The position numbers and the translations under genes were made by a program. A stretch of DNA of 64,000 nucleotides from the NCBI RefSeq assembly GCF_009617585.1, contig NZ_WIXI01000050.1, forward strand, positions 514,095 through 578,094, given 5' to 3'. The notes beneath the pieces are model-generated. The model saw only the letters and a list, made by a program, of their open reading frames with translations. It was not told where the DNA came from and ran no database searches. Source of the stretch: Endobacterium cereale (lineage in GTDB: Bacteria > Pseudomonadota > Alphaproteobacteria > Rhizobiales > Rhizobiaceae). Positions 42,115 through 50,935 of the stretch are shown piece by piece (positions within the stretch are counted from its first letter, which is position 1; the number at the start of each line of letters is the position of its first letter).

Positions 42115-45100
42115 ATGCGCATTGAACGTCGTTTCACCAAGCCCGAGACCGGGGCTTATGGCGAGATCGCTTTCCGCAAGGCGGTGAGCGAGATCCGCAA
42201 CCCGGACGGCTCCATCGTTTTCCGTCTCGCCGATATCGAGGTTCCGACCCAGTTTTCGCAGGTCGCCACCGACGTTCTGGCGCAGAAGTATTTCCGCAAG
42301 GCCGGCGTGCCGAAATTCCTGAAGAAGGTCGAGGAAAACGATGTTCCTTCCTTCCTGTGGCGTTCGGTTGCCGATGAGAAGGCGCTGAAGGATCTGCCGG
42401 AAAACGAGCGTTACGGCTCGGAAACCGACGCGCGTCAGGTGTTCGATCGTCTCGCCGGCACCTGGACTTACTGGGGCTGGAAGGGCAAATATTTTTCCAC
42501 GGAAGAAGACGCTGCAGCGTTCAAGGACGAGCTTGCCTACATGCTCGCCACGCAGCGCGTTGCTCCGAACAGCCCACAGTGGTTCAACACCGGCCTGCAC
42601 TGGGCCTATGGCATTGATGGCCCCGGTCAGGGCCACTTCTATGTCGACCCCTTCACCGGCAAGCTGACCAAGTCCAAGTCGTCCTACGAACATCCGCAGC
42701 CGCATGCCTGCTTCATCCAGTCCGTTGAGGACGACCTCGTCAACGAGGGCGGCATCATGGACCTGTGGGTGCGCGAAGCCCGCCTGTTCAAGTATGGCTC
42801 CGGCACCGGTTCCAACTTCTCCTATCTGCGCGGCGAAGGCGAAAAGCTTTCCGGCGGCGGCAAGTCGTCGGGCCTGATGTCGTTCCTGAAGATCGGTGAC
42901 CGCGCTGCCGGCGCCATCAAGTCGGGCGGCACCACCCGCCGTGCGGCCAAGATGGTCGTTGTCGACATCGATCATCCGGATATCGAAGCTTACATCGACT
43001 GGAAGGTGAAGGAAGAGCAGAAGGTTGCCGCTCTCGTCACCGGTTCCAAGATCGTTGCCCGTCACCTCAAGTCGATCATGAAGGCCTGCGTCAACTGCGA
43101 GGCCGATGGCGAAGATTGCTTCGACCCGTTGAAGAACCCGGCCCTCAAGCGCGAAATCCGTGCTGCCAAGAAGGATCAGGTTCCGGAAAACTACGTCAAG
43201 CGCGTCATCCAGTTCGCCAAGCAGGGTTACAAGGATCTTGATTTCAAGACCTATGACACCGACTGGGATTCGGAAGCCTACCTGACGGTTTCGGGCCAGA
43301 ACTCCAACAACTCCGTCTCCCTCAAGGACGACTTCCTGCGCGCTGTCGAAAACGACGGCGACTGGAACCTGACCGCCCGCAAGGACGGCAAGGTCATGAA
43401 GACGCTGAAGGCACGCGACCTGTGGGAAAAGATCTCCTACGCCGCATGGGCTTCTGCCGATCCGGGCCTGCACTACAACACCACCATGAACGACTGGCAC
43501 ACCTCGCCGGCCGCGGGCCCGATCCGCGCCTCGAACCCGTGCTCGGAATACATGTTCCTCGATGACACCGCCTGCAACCTGGCGTCTCTGAACCTGTTGC
43601 AGTTCAAGTCGGCGCTCACCAAGCGTATCGACATCGCCGATTACGAACATGCCGTTCGCCTGTGGACCGTCGTTCTCGAAATCTCGGTGATGATGGCGCA
43701 GTTCCCGTCCCGCGAGATTGCCGAACGTTCTTACGAATACCGCACGCTCGGCCTCGGTTACGCCAATATCGGCGGCCTGCTGATGTCGTCAGGCATCCCG
43801 TATGACTCGACCGAAGGCCGCGCGATCGCCGGTTCGCTGACCGCCATCATGACCGGCGTTTCTTACGCCACGTCCGCTGAAATGGCATCGGAACACGGCC
43901 CCTTCCCGGGCTTTGCGCCGAACCGCGACAACATGCTGCGCGTCATCCGCAACCACCGCCGCGCCGCTCACGGCGAAACTGCAGGCTATGAAGCCCTGTC
44001 GGTCGATCCGGTCGCTCTCATCCACGAAGAGAACCCGGATCAGGATCTGGCCGTGCATGCCATGGCCGCATGGGACAAGGCGCTGGAACTCGGCGAAAAG
44101 CACGGTTACCGCAACGCCCAGGTCTCCGTTATCGCGCCGACCGGCACGATCGGTCTCGTCATGGATTGCGACACGACCGGCATCGAGCCCGACTTCGCAC
44201 TGGTGAAATTCAAGAAGCTCGCCGGTGGCGGTTACTTCAAGATCATCAACGGTGCGGTTCCGGAAGCGCTGCGCACGCTCGGTTATTCGGAAAGCCAGCT
44301 GGCCGAAATCGAAGCTTATGCTGTCGGTCACGGCAACCTCAACCAGGCCCCGGCCATCAACCCGTCCTCGCTTGCCGCCAAGGGTTTCCCGGCTGACAAG
44401 ATCGAAGCCGTCAATGGTGCGCTGAAGGCTGCCTTCGACATCAAGTTCGTGTTCAACCAGTGGACGCTTGGCGCCGACTTCCTCAAGGAAACCCTGAAAG
44501 TTTCCGACGAGCAGCTGTCGGACATGAGCTTCAACCTGCTCGAGCACATCGGCTTCTCCCGCAAGGACATCGACGCCGCCAACATCCACGTCTGCGGTGC
44601 GATGACGCTCGAAGGTGCGCCTTTCCTCAAGGAAGAACACCTCGCCGTCTTCGATTGCGCCAATCCTTGCGGCAAGATCGGCAAGCGTTATCTCTCGGTG
44701 GAAAGCCACATCCGCATGATGGCTGCTGCCCAGCCGTTCATCTCGGGTGCGATCTCCAAGACGATCAACATGCCGAACGACGCCACCGTCGAGGAATGCG
44801 GCGAAGCCTACATGCTGTCCTGGAAGCTGGCCCTCAAGGCCAACGCGCTCTACCGTGACGGCTCCAAGCTTTCCCAGCCGCTGAACGCCTCGCTGATCGA
44901 CGAAGACGATGCCGAAGACGCTCTCGAAGAGCTGATCCAGGCACCGGCTGCCGCACAGGCTGTCACCGTCACCGAAAAGATCGTCGAGCGCATCATCGAG
45001 CGCGTGTCGCGTGAACGTGAAAAGCTGCCGAACCGTCGTCAGGGCTACACCCAGAAGGCCAATGTCGGCGGTCACAAGGTTTACCTGCGCACCGGCGAAT

Positions 45101-45945
45101 TCGGCGACGGCCGCATCGGTGAGATCTTCATCGACATGCACAAGGAAGGCGCCGCTTTCCGTGCGATGATGAACAACTTTGCCATCGCCATCTCGCTGGG
45201 TCTCCAGTACGGCGTGCCGCTCGAAGAATATGTGGAGGCCTTCACCTTCACCAAGTTCGAGCCGGCCGGCATCGTGACGGGCAATGATGCAATCAAGAAC
45301 GCCACGTCGATCCTCGACTACGTGTTCCGCGAACTCGCCGTCTCCTACCTCAGCCGCCACGATCTGGCGCATGTCGATACGTCTGACTTCTCCAACACGG
45401 CACTCGGCAAGGGTATCGAAGAAGGCAAGACGCAGCTCGTGTCGACCGGCTGGACCCGTGGCTACAAGCCGACCCTGATCCAGGGTGGCCAGGGCATCGA
45501 CCGCGCCGCCGGCGATCCGAAGGGATCGGCCACGGCCGCCCCTGCCCGCGCCTCGGCAACGGTAACGTCGCTGGGTGGCTCCTCGTTTGCCGGCTCTGCC
45601 GCCCGCAAGCTGGAACCGACCGTCGCCATCTCGACCTCCGAAATCGTCGCCTTCAAGCGCGATTACGAGGAACGCGCCAAGGAACTGGCTGAAGAGATTG
45701 CCGAGGACGCAGCCGTTGCGACTGAAAGCGAACAGGCAGCAACCGCACTGTTCTCCGACAAGGCCGCAGCCGATGCCGCCTCCGCCAAGGCCGAAGCCAA
45801 GAAGGTGGAAGCCGACCGCCGCATGAAGTCGATCATGCAGGGGTATACGGGCAACATTTGCAGCGAGTGCCAGAACTTTACGATGGTGCGCAATGGTACG
45901 TGCGAGAAGTGCGACACTTGTGGCGCGACGAGCGGTTGCAGCTGA
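42115..45945 (+). CDS. nrdJ: Adenosylcobalamin-dependent (class II) ribonucleotide reductase
   Basis: NrdJ makes deoxyribonucleotides using adenosylcobalamin, so it depends on cobalamin supply (cobT and cobS are in the same window). It has 1276 residues, the long rhizobial form. Early Cys (HACFIQSVEDDL) and the active-site NPCSEYMFLDDTACNLASLNL segment give the redox pair and radical Cys; GLGYANIGGLL, NGAVPEALR and PTGTIGLVMDCDTTGIEPD are nucleotide and substrate loops. A long insertion or linker lies between about residues 950 and 1230, and the C-terminus has CSECQNF...CEKCDTCG, a Cys-rich tail that binds zinc and shuttles electrons. Confidence 0.96.
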   Translation: MRIERRFTKPETGAYGEIAFRKAVSEIRNPDGSIVFRLADIEVPTQFSQVATDVLAQKYFRKAGVPKFLKKVEENDVPSFLWRSVADEKALKDLPENERYGSETDARQVFDRLAGTWTYWGWKGKYFSTEEDAAAFKDELAYMLATQRVAPNSPQWFNTGLHWAYGIDGPGQGHFYVDPFTGKLTKSKSSYEHPQPHACFIQSVEDDLVNEGGIMDLWVREARLFKYGSGTGSNFSYLRGEGEKLSGGGKSSGLMSFLKIGDRAAGAIKSGGTTRRAAKMVVVDIDHPDIEAYIDWKVKEEQKVAALVTGSKIVARHLKSIMKACVNCEADGEDCFDPLKNPALKREIRAAKKDQVPENYVKRVIQFAKQGYKDLDFKTYDTDWDSEAYLTVSGQNSNNSVSLKDDFLRAVENDGDWNLTARKDGKVMKTLKARDLWEKISYAAWASADPGLHYNTTMNDWHTSPAAGPIRASNPCSEYMFLDDTACNLASLNLLQFKSALTKRIDIADYEHAVRLWTVVLEISVMMAQFPSREIAERSYEYRTLGLGYANIGGLLMSSGIPYDSTEGRAIAGSLTAIMTGVSYATSAEMASEHGPFPGFAPNRDNMLRVIRNHRRAAHGETAGYEALSVDPVALIHEENPDQDLAVHAMAAWDKALELGEKHGYRNAQVSVIAPTGTIGLVMDCDTTGIEPDFALVKFKKLAGGGYFKIINGAVPEALRTLGYSESQLAEIEAYAVGHGNLNQAPAINPSSLAAKGFPADKIEAVNGALKAAFDIKFVFNQWTLGADFLKETLKVSDEQLSDMSFNLLEHIGFSRKDIDAANIHVCGAMTLEGAPFLKEEHLAVFDCANPCGKIGKRYLSVESHIRMMAAAQPFISGAISKTINMPNDATVEECGEAYMLSWKLALKANALYRDGSKLSQPLNASLIDEDDAEDALEELIQAPAAAQAVTVTEKIVERIIERVSREREKLPNRRQGYTQKANVGGHKVYLRTGEFGDGRIGEIFIDMHKEGAAFRAMMNNFAIAISLGLQYGVPLEEYVEAFTFTKFEPAGIVTGNDAIKNATSILDYVFRELAVSYLSRHDLAHVDTSDFSNTALGKGIEEGKTQLVSTGWTRGYKPTLIQGGQGIDRAAGDPKGSATAAPARASATVTSLGGSSFAGSAARKLEPTVAISTSEIVAFKRDYEERAKELAEEIAEDAAVATESEQAATALFSDKAAADAASAKAEAKKVEADRRMKSIMQGYTGNICSECQNFTMVRNGTCEKCDTCGATSGCS

Positions 45946-45996
45946 TTGCCTCACCGCTAGCTTAGTCATTGTCTCGTCCACGGTAACATCGCCGTA

Positions 45997-46032
45997 GGTG
46001 AGATTGACTGGATCAGTCCAGTCAACCTCACC
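45997..46032. terminator. Large hairpin downstream of nrdJ
   Basis: GGTGAGATTGACTGGA pairs with TCCAGTCAACCTCACC around TCAG: 15 of 16 base pairs. It lacks a T-run, so it may be a 3' stabiliser rather than a classical terminator. Confidence 0.5.
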
Positions 46033-46146
46033 GCAACCAACCGCAGAGCCAAGCAGTTGACGTCAAGAGCAGGATTCTTGAGAAAGCAACCGAGCTACTT
46101 AACATTCATAAGTTAGCGATAAATAAGAATTGACCTCTTAGAAACG

Positions 46147-46189
46147 GGGGCGACTCACTGGCTGCAAAGCAACAGGAGTCGCCCCTTTT
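46147..46189 (+). terminator. Rho-independent terminator with long loop
   Basis: GGGGCGACTC and GAGTCGCCCC form a perfect 10-bp stem around a 19-base loop, followed by TTTT. It lies 200 bases past nrdJ and may end nrdJ or a small transcript. Confidence 0.6.
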
Positions 46190-46339
46190 GCGTTTCTACA
46201 TTAAGACGCGACAGCGCCTCCAATTACATTTAGTAAAATGGCGTAAAATACTGAAATTTAACGACTTGTTAATGATTTTATATTGCAAAATATACGACTT
46301 CGGACTACGATATTAATCGAATCGGCAAGCAAAAGGAGG

Positions 46340-46417
46340 ATGTTTTTGAGAAGGAGGATTTTCCTCCGCGAAGTCGCAACCGAGACGGCAATCTCGGTCA
46401 CGACAACTTGCGAATAG
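46340..46417 (+). CDS. Possible 25-codon leader peptide
   Basis: AAAGGAGG is followed by ATG (46340) and TTG (46346); the TTG has ideal spacing. The reading frame runs FLRRRIFLREVATETAISV to a TAG at 46415. Two hairpins lie within it (GGAGGATTTTCCTCC and CGAGACGGCAATCTCG). It is short and unsupported by homology; it may simply be structured leader RNA. Confidence 0.25.
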   Translation: MFLRRRIFLREVATETAISVTTTCE

Positions 46418-46546
46418 TGCTTCAAGCATTCGCATGACTGACAGATTCAAATCCGCCTAGCCTTAAGCAAAAGCACTATAGGAGGATTCGGGTCCGAGAG
46501 TCGAGTTGGCTTGTCGCGTTTCACACAGCTCCTGAAAGGAGACGAA

Positions 46547-46705
46547 ATGGCAGACAGAAAAACCTTCGATGTTGGAAGAGATTCGAAAACCGGTCACTTC
46601 ATACCGGTGAAGGAAGCCGAACGTCGTCCTGGCACGACGACGGTCGAACGTATTCCCAAACCAGGGCGCGGCGACACCAAAGGTGAGCCCGCACGTCGTA
46701 AGTAA
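46547..46705 (+). CDS. Small basic protein ahead of XRE/ImmA-IrrE genes
   Basis: This 52-residue protein reads ADRKTFDVGRDSKTGHFIPV followed by KEAERRPGTTTVERIPKPG. It matches a small family I recall from bacteria with XRE and metallopeptidase genes (pattern: K-x-F-x-V-G-R-D-x-x-T-G-x-F-I-P-V-x-E-A-x-x-R-P-x-T-T). Function unknown. AAAGGAG eight bases upstream fixes the ATG at 46547. The XRE gene starts 60 bases downstream. Confidence 0.7.
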   Translation: MADRKTFDVGRDSKTGHFIPVKEAERRPGTTTVERIPKPGRGDTKGEPARRK

Positions 46706-46765
46706 GTGGCGAGGGCAAGGTGACTTGATCCTTGCCCTAGCTCACGCAGACAACTCCTGTAGTGG

Positions 46766-47137
46766 ATGACCAAAATGAAAGATGATCAGGATGACGTGGC
46801 TATTCGGGCCGCGTCGAAGATTTTTGGCGACATGCTGAGACGCCAACGTCAGAAGAGCCAGTGGATGTTCCGCGAATTGGCTGAGAAAACTGAAGTAGAG
46901 GAAGACATAATCAGTCAGCTTGAAGCTGGCGAACCAGTCGGAACTGAAATCGAGCATGAGAGACTCTGCGAATTCCTTGGCCTTCCGGTCGATACGTTTG
47001 CAAAGTTGATCCGCAACCAAAGGGCGCTGCTTGAGACAACTGGACAGTCATCTTCTGAAACTATGCCGTCTAACGTGGTGAAGATCAGCGGATATAGGAA
47101 CAAATGGGCAAAGACCACTACACATCCCGAGGCCTGA
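46766..47137 (+). CDS. XRE-family HTH regulator
   Basis: This 123-residue protein has an HTH_XRE domain (about residues 20-80; FGDMLRRQRQKSQWMFRELAEKTEVEEDIISQLEAGE in pieces) and a tail with VVKISGYRNKW. It overlaps the ImmA/IrrE gene by 34 bases, so it is probably the substrate or partner repressor cleaved or bound by the downstream metalloprotease, as in ImmR/ImmA and DdrO/IrrE pairs. Whether it starts at 46766 or 46775 is uncertain. Confidence 0.8.
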   Translation: MTKMKDDQDDVAIRAASKIFGDMLRRQRQKSQWMFRELAEKTEVEEDIISQLEAGEPVGTEIEHERLCEFLGLPVDTFAKLIRNQRALLETTGQSSSETMPSNVVKISGYRNKWAKTTTHPEA

Positions 47138-47712
47138 CAAGCACGGAGATGATGGTCGAGACCTTGAGGTGCAGAAACGATTTCGAAATTGCTCATGTAG
47201 AGCGAGTCGATATCGTTTCTATCCTCGAATTTAAACTCGTCCAGCATTTCCCGGAATTCCGTCTCATCATCATGAGAGATGGCGACATGGAAACAGAAGC
47301 GACAGCCGATCCTCGCAACAATAGAATTTTCGTTCGACGGTCGCTCTACAGAGCGGCGTGCGACAATGATCCGGAGGCAAGATTGGTGCTGGCGCACGAA
47401 CTTGGCCACTACCTGTTGCATGAAGAAAAGAACGCGCAAATGCATACGGATAGGAAGGGATCGGTTCAGGCGATCAAGCAAATGACAGCGCTCGAAAGTA
47501 CGGAAGATCAAGCGGACATGTTCGCCCGCCATTTCCTCGCCCCTCCCCGACTAGCTTACCACTACCGCAATTCTCCTAGCGAGTTGGCCTCATCGGCAGG
47601 GATTCCGCTAAGGATAGCTCGTGGCAACATTACGATGTCAAAGTGGCCTGAAGTTTACGCCATACGGCATCTCCATGATGGCTCTTTCGACCATGCCACA
47701 AACACCAAATAA
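47104..47712 (+). CDS. ImmA/IrrE-family metallo-endopeptidase
   Basis: This 202-residue protein has the zinc protease signature LVLAHELGHYLLH (about residues 98-110) and a downstream Glu in EDQADMFARHFLAPPRL, the third ligand and family landmark (E-x-x-A-x-x-F-A). ImmA/IrrE proteases inactivate XRE-type repressors after damage or signalling and control mobile elements, stress genes or toxin-antitoxin modules. The overlap with the XRE gene supports such a pair. Confidence 0.88.
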   Translation: MGKDHYTSRGLTSTEMMVETLRCRNDFEIAHVERVDIVSILEFKLVQHFPEFRLIIMRDGDMETEATADPRNNRIFVRRSLYRAACDNDPEARLVLAHELGHYLLHEEKNAQMHTDRKGSVQAIKQMTALESTEDQADMFARHFLAPPRLAYHYRNSPSELASSAGIPLRIARGNITMSKWPEVYAIRHLHDGSFDHATNTK

Positions 47713-47762
47713 CGAGTGATTGCAATAATCTGCGCCTTCAGAGCGCGAGACAAAGGTAGGTC

Positions 47763-48422
47763 ATGTCAGTTCCAAAATTTGGTTTCTCCGCATACTTAAA
47801 GCTCATCAATGCGAACCCTCGCCCTCAACGCCGGTTGATCCGTGAGCGCTATCAACCGAGCAGCGGCGGTTACGATTTTCATCGTAGCCTTCGGCAACGT
47901 ATTCAACGAATTGCATTTGAAGGGCTGTCACGGGAAGCGAGCCTAGCGTCAACACAGCTTATCACGAAGCCTTCCGAGCGCGAATCTGCGAGGAGAGCGA
48001 TTGAGCGCTTCTTCACCTGGCGCGAACAAAATCCTGGCGACCTTGAGCCAAGTGGTCATTTACTGTTCGTCAGCCCTAGGGGGTATTTCAAGATTGATTT
48101 TACTGCGAATTTCATCTTGGAGATAGGCGGGCGAAGAACGGCGGTTCATATCTGGAATACGCGCCATACTTTAGCAGGAAATCTGGCGCGAGCTGCGTTG
48201 GCAACCGTAGCCGCCCGGCACCCTGCGGAAAACCGCCCAGACGATTTCGCGGTACTATCTCTACAAGACGGCTCATTTTATCGTTGGTCAGACGCAGATA
48301 GGTCGACGGCCGCCCTAGGAGAGCGATTACTACAGATCATCGACCTAGATTTTGCGGCTGCTCGCACCGAGCTTGGCTTACCAGCATCACCAGACGATGA
48401 CGCTCCTGCTGCATATCGTTAG
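47763..48422 (+). CDS. Unknown protein in the XRE-ImmA unit
   Basis: This 219-residue protein has no recognised family. It starts SVPKFGFSAYLKLINANPRPQRRLIRERY, is basic in its first half and has a central beta-rich part (SGHLLFVSPRGYFKIDFTANFILEIGGRRTAVHIWNTR in pieces). It could be the effector or target of the protease-repressor pair 50 bases upstream, by position. Its GC content and codon use fit the accessory genes around it. Confidence 0.65.
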   Translation: MSVPKFGFSAYLKLINANPRPQRRLIRERYQPSSGGYDFHRSLRQRIQRIAFEGLSREASLASTQLITKPSERESARRAIERFFTWREQNPGDLEPSGHLLFVSPRGYFKIDFTANFILEIGGRRTAVHIWNTRHTLAGNLARAALATVAARHPAENRPDDFAVLSLQDGSFYRWSDADRSTAALGERLLQIIDLDFAAARTELGLPASPDDDAPAAYR

Positions 48423-48635
48423 ATGGCCCGTTGACGAATCTGGCGATAAGATCGTGGACGAAGACTACGATGCTCTCGGCTAATTCTCGACATTGGACGA
48501 TCCGGCTGGCGTCGCGGATTTGATCGAAGTCCGACAGACCTGATCGGGATATGCGGTTGTTCAGACTTTGGGGCCTGAGCAACCGCTTCAGGTAGCTCAT
48601 TTTCTTTTGCGAGCAAAGCCGCTCAGCTTCCTGTC

Positions 48636-50492
48636 CTAATGGATTGTCAATGGTATGAGTGCGTTGCCGTCCCGAAAAGTCTCTACAAGATGTACGTTTT
48701 CAAGCCCTTCCCAATAACGCGGGTTGATGTGTTCGAATACGATCATCTGAAACTCATTGCCCATTTCATTAGCTGTTATGATGAACTGATCCAAGAGATG
48801 GAGGGCCAGCCTCACCTTCGCGACGTCGCTCTCGTCGACATCCTCCTCCCCGTCCCCAGTCTTCTGATCATCCTCGCCCCAATACGGCCGAGAAAACTGA
48901 TCGACAATCAGGAAGGGCGCAACATGAATGCCTCCGTTCCTCATTATCAACTCGTGCAGACCTAAGAAGAGGAACAGGTGAAGAAACATGTGATTAGAAC
49001 TGCTACCGACGTTCTCGGTCGAAGCAGTCTTCGGTTTGCGAAGGTGGAGTTTCTTCTGCGAATAATTAAAGGCGGAGCGATACTCCCCGTAGTTTCCGAG
49101 AGCGGCCTTCGTCAGTGTGATGTAGTCTTGGATCGCCTCGTCTAGCGCTTTGATGAATAGCTCTTTGCGGTCTTCGACCGGTGACACGACGAGTTCATCG
49201 ATCTGAGCCTCCAGGCTCTTAATCAACTCACTGTTGTCAGGGGGCGGGTCTGACTCCGGATCACCATAGAGTTCCAGCTTAGCTTTCGTTTCGCCAATGA
49301 AGATGTACTTATCTTTATCGCTCTCGAAGTTTTCGATCTCGGCAGGCAGCCCTTGAAGGTCCTGCTCAAGCTTTCCGCGATGTGCCTCCAGCCCCTTGAT
49401 GATCTCCGCGACGTTGCTATCAAGCGGCGTCCGTCGAGCAGAAGCAGCCTTTATTTCTTGTAAGCCGCTGGAAAGACTTCTGAGGATGTCGTCAAACACG
49501 GATGTTTGAACCGTTTCATCGAAATTTCTAATCAGGTAGTCAACCGGCAGAAGGCTGTCCGCTGTCTCCTTTAAGGTCGTCTTATGATTTCCGTACTCCA
49601 GAGCAAACTTTCGGAGCCCCCTGATCTTCCGCGACACTCGGTACAGCTCTGAAGAAATCTCTTCATACTTTGCAGACACCTTCGGGTCCGGGCCACTCTC
49701 TCGCTCTGCAACCATATTTCTCAAAGCGGTCATCGACGCATTGGGACCTGTGTCTTCGGCAACGAGGCCAAATCCTTTGGCCCGAGCTACCGTCTCGGCT
49801 AGCTGCACACCGAACTGCTCGCGTTTTTCCTCCGTCTTCGCGGAAAGCTTTTGCTGACGAGCAAGGCTTCGCTCCAACTCCGAGCGCTTCTCACGTTTCA
49901 GTATATTCTCGACCGTGTCTATGCCCACAGCAATATCGAAGATACGCGGTAACGCCTCTTGGTACCGGGCCTGGTTTTGCTTGTCGAAAAACTGATCACT
50001 GTGCGTGATGATGTCTTGCGAGATTGTATTGAAGAGCAAGAAATAGCGGAAGGATATGCGAGAGCCCGCTTGCAACGTCCTTCCACCAAACGGAATCTTC
50101 ACGTCCTGATCAATGCCAAAATCGGCGCTAAGGAGCTTCTTCAGGGCGCTTTCGTTGATATTGGGATTTGGCTCTGCATCCGGGACATCACCTGTCGAAG
50201 AGAAGTAGTAATCAGGCGATGCTGACGTCCCCTGCGGCGCGCGTCTAGCCAGCATGTAAATCTTGTCATTCACGTGAAGGCGGAGGCCATACCACGAGAC
50301 GTTTTCGTTGATGATGCTTTCTGAGATGCGATGGTCACTGGCAAACATACAGTAGTCGATGATGTCCAGGATGGCCGTTTTACCAGTGTGGCTCGCGCCA
50401 GTAATTATGTTTACCTTGTTTGGCAAAAACGTAATGTTGCGTCTAACTCCAACTTTGAGCCAAAGCTGCAAGCTTTCGATATGAAACTTCAT
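48636..50492 (-). CDS. ABC-3C system ATPase (DUF3732, SMC-like)
   Basis: This 618-residue protein has a Walker A GASHTGKTA (residues 32-40) right after an SMC/Rad50-like N-terminal strand, a long coiled coil (about residues 190-460) and a C-terminal Walker B region (FLIVDQFSRPYWG) with Gln where the catalytic Glu is usual. This architecture is DUF3732, the ATPase of the three-component ABC (ABC-3C) conflict systems described by Aravind and colleagues. Walker B reading DQ is, as I recall, a family trait. Its start overlaps the middle component by 4 bases. Confidence 0.85.
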   Translation of the reverse strand: MKFHIESLQLWLKVGVRRNITFLPNKVNIITGASHTGKTAILDIIDYCMFASDHRISESIINENVSWYGLRLHVNDKIYMLARRAPQGTSASPDYYFSSTGDVPDAEPNPNINESALKKLLSADFGIDQDVKIPFGGRTLQAGSRISFRYFLLFNTISQDIITHSDQFFDKQNQARYQEALPRIFDIAVGIDTVENILKREKRSELERSLARQQKLSAKTEEKREQFGVQLAETVARAKGFGLVAEDTGPNASMTALRNMVAERESGPDPKVSAKYEEISSELYRVSRKIRGLRKFALEYGNHKTTLKETADSLLPVDYLIRNFDETVQTSVFDDILRSLSSGLQEIKAASARRTPLDSNVAEIIKGLEAHRGKLEQDLQGLPAEIENFESDKDKYIFIGETKAKLELYGDPESDPPPDNSELIKSLEAQIDELVVSPVEDRKELFIKALDEAIQDYITLTKAALGNYGEYRSAFNYSQKKLHLRKPKTASTENVGSSSNHMFLHLFLFLGLHELIMRNGGIHVAPFLIVDQFSRPYWGEDDQKTGDGEEDVDESDVAKVRLALHLLDQFIITANEMGNEFQMIVFEHINPRYWEGLENVHLVETFRDGNALIPLTIH

Positions 50493-50935
50493 AGTTTGAT
50501 CCGCGCATTGAGGTAGAAAACGTCTGCCCTTCCTGAGATCAGAGCAGCTATGTTGGCTGAAGCGCGGTTCACCCGCTCGGCTCTTTTGCCCATCTCTGGA
50601 TTGTAAGGCAAAGCGGACGCGATCACTGCGCCCTCATCCTTCAGCCGAACTACACCGACCTCACACAGGAACTGCAGAGCACTCACTGTGGGAATTAGGG
50701 ATGCCGTATAGCGTTCGTTGAAATTATAGAAATGCTGGATGTTATCGATTAGGTACTGTTCGAAGCTCACAAAGCGGAACCTGCCATCAGCCAGCTTTCT
50801 GACCGTCTCGCGGTGCGCCACAATCGGCAGGATCAACGCAATCTTTGGAAGGGTGAGGTAGCCAGCCTTTTCTAGGACGACAGAGAGCGCGAATGCGTTG
50901 ATACCAAGGTTGTTGTAATACGAGCTGACCTTCAC
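50489..50935 (-). CDS. ABC-3C system middle component
   Basis: This 148-residue protein fits the middle component of ABC-3C systems: YYNNLGINAFALSVVLEKAG, LPKIALILPIVAHRETVRKLADGRFRF, FNERYTASLIPTVSALQFL, an all-helical winged-helix-like protein. It links the ATPase to the effector. The gene overlaps both neighbours by 4 bases (ATGA at 50489-50492 and 50932-50935), so the three proteins are made together in fixed ratio. Confidence 0.8.
   Translation of the reverse strand: MKVSSYYNNLGINAFALSVVLEKAGYLTLPKIALILPIVAHRETVRKLADGRFRFVSFEQYLIDNIQHFYNFNERYTASLIPTVSALQFLCEVGVVRLKDEGAVIASALPYNPEMGKRAERVNRASANIAALISGRADVFYLNARIKL

Larger units (their letters stand above)
45946..46546. other. 600-bp AT-rich non-coding junction between nrdJ and accessory island
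   Basis: It contains a long hairpin (45997-46032), a terminator-like hairpin with T-run (46147-46189), a stretch much richer in A/T (about 46200-46320) than the coding DNA on the left, and a possible short leader ORF (46340-46417). No integrase, tRNA or obvious attachment repeat was seen. Confidence 0.5.

Noticed and set aside
41962..45981. Two very long minus-strand frames (562 and 730 residues) opposite nrdJ
   Set aside because: They are antisense to a clear nrdJ gene; GC-rich codon bias leaves the opposite strand open. Their translations have low-complexity Arg/Asp/Gly/Val composition.
48337..48600. An 87-residue minus-strand frame downstream of the ABC-3C ATPase
   Set aside because: Partly antisense to the 47763-48422 gene, no clear ribosome site and no family; too weak to call.
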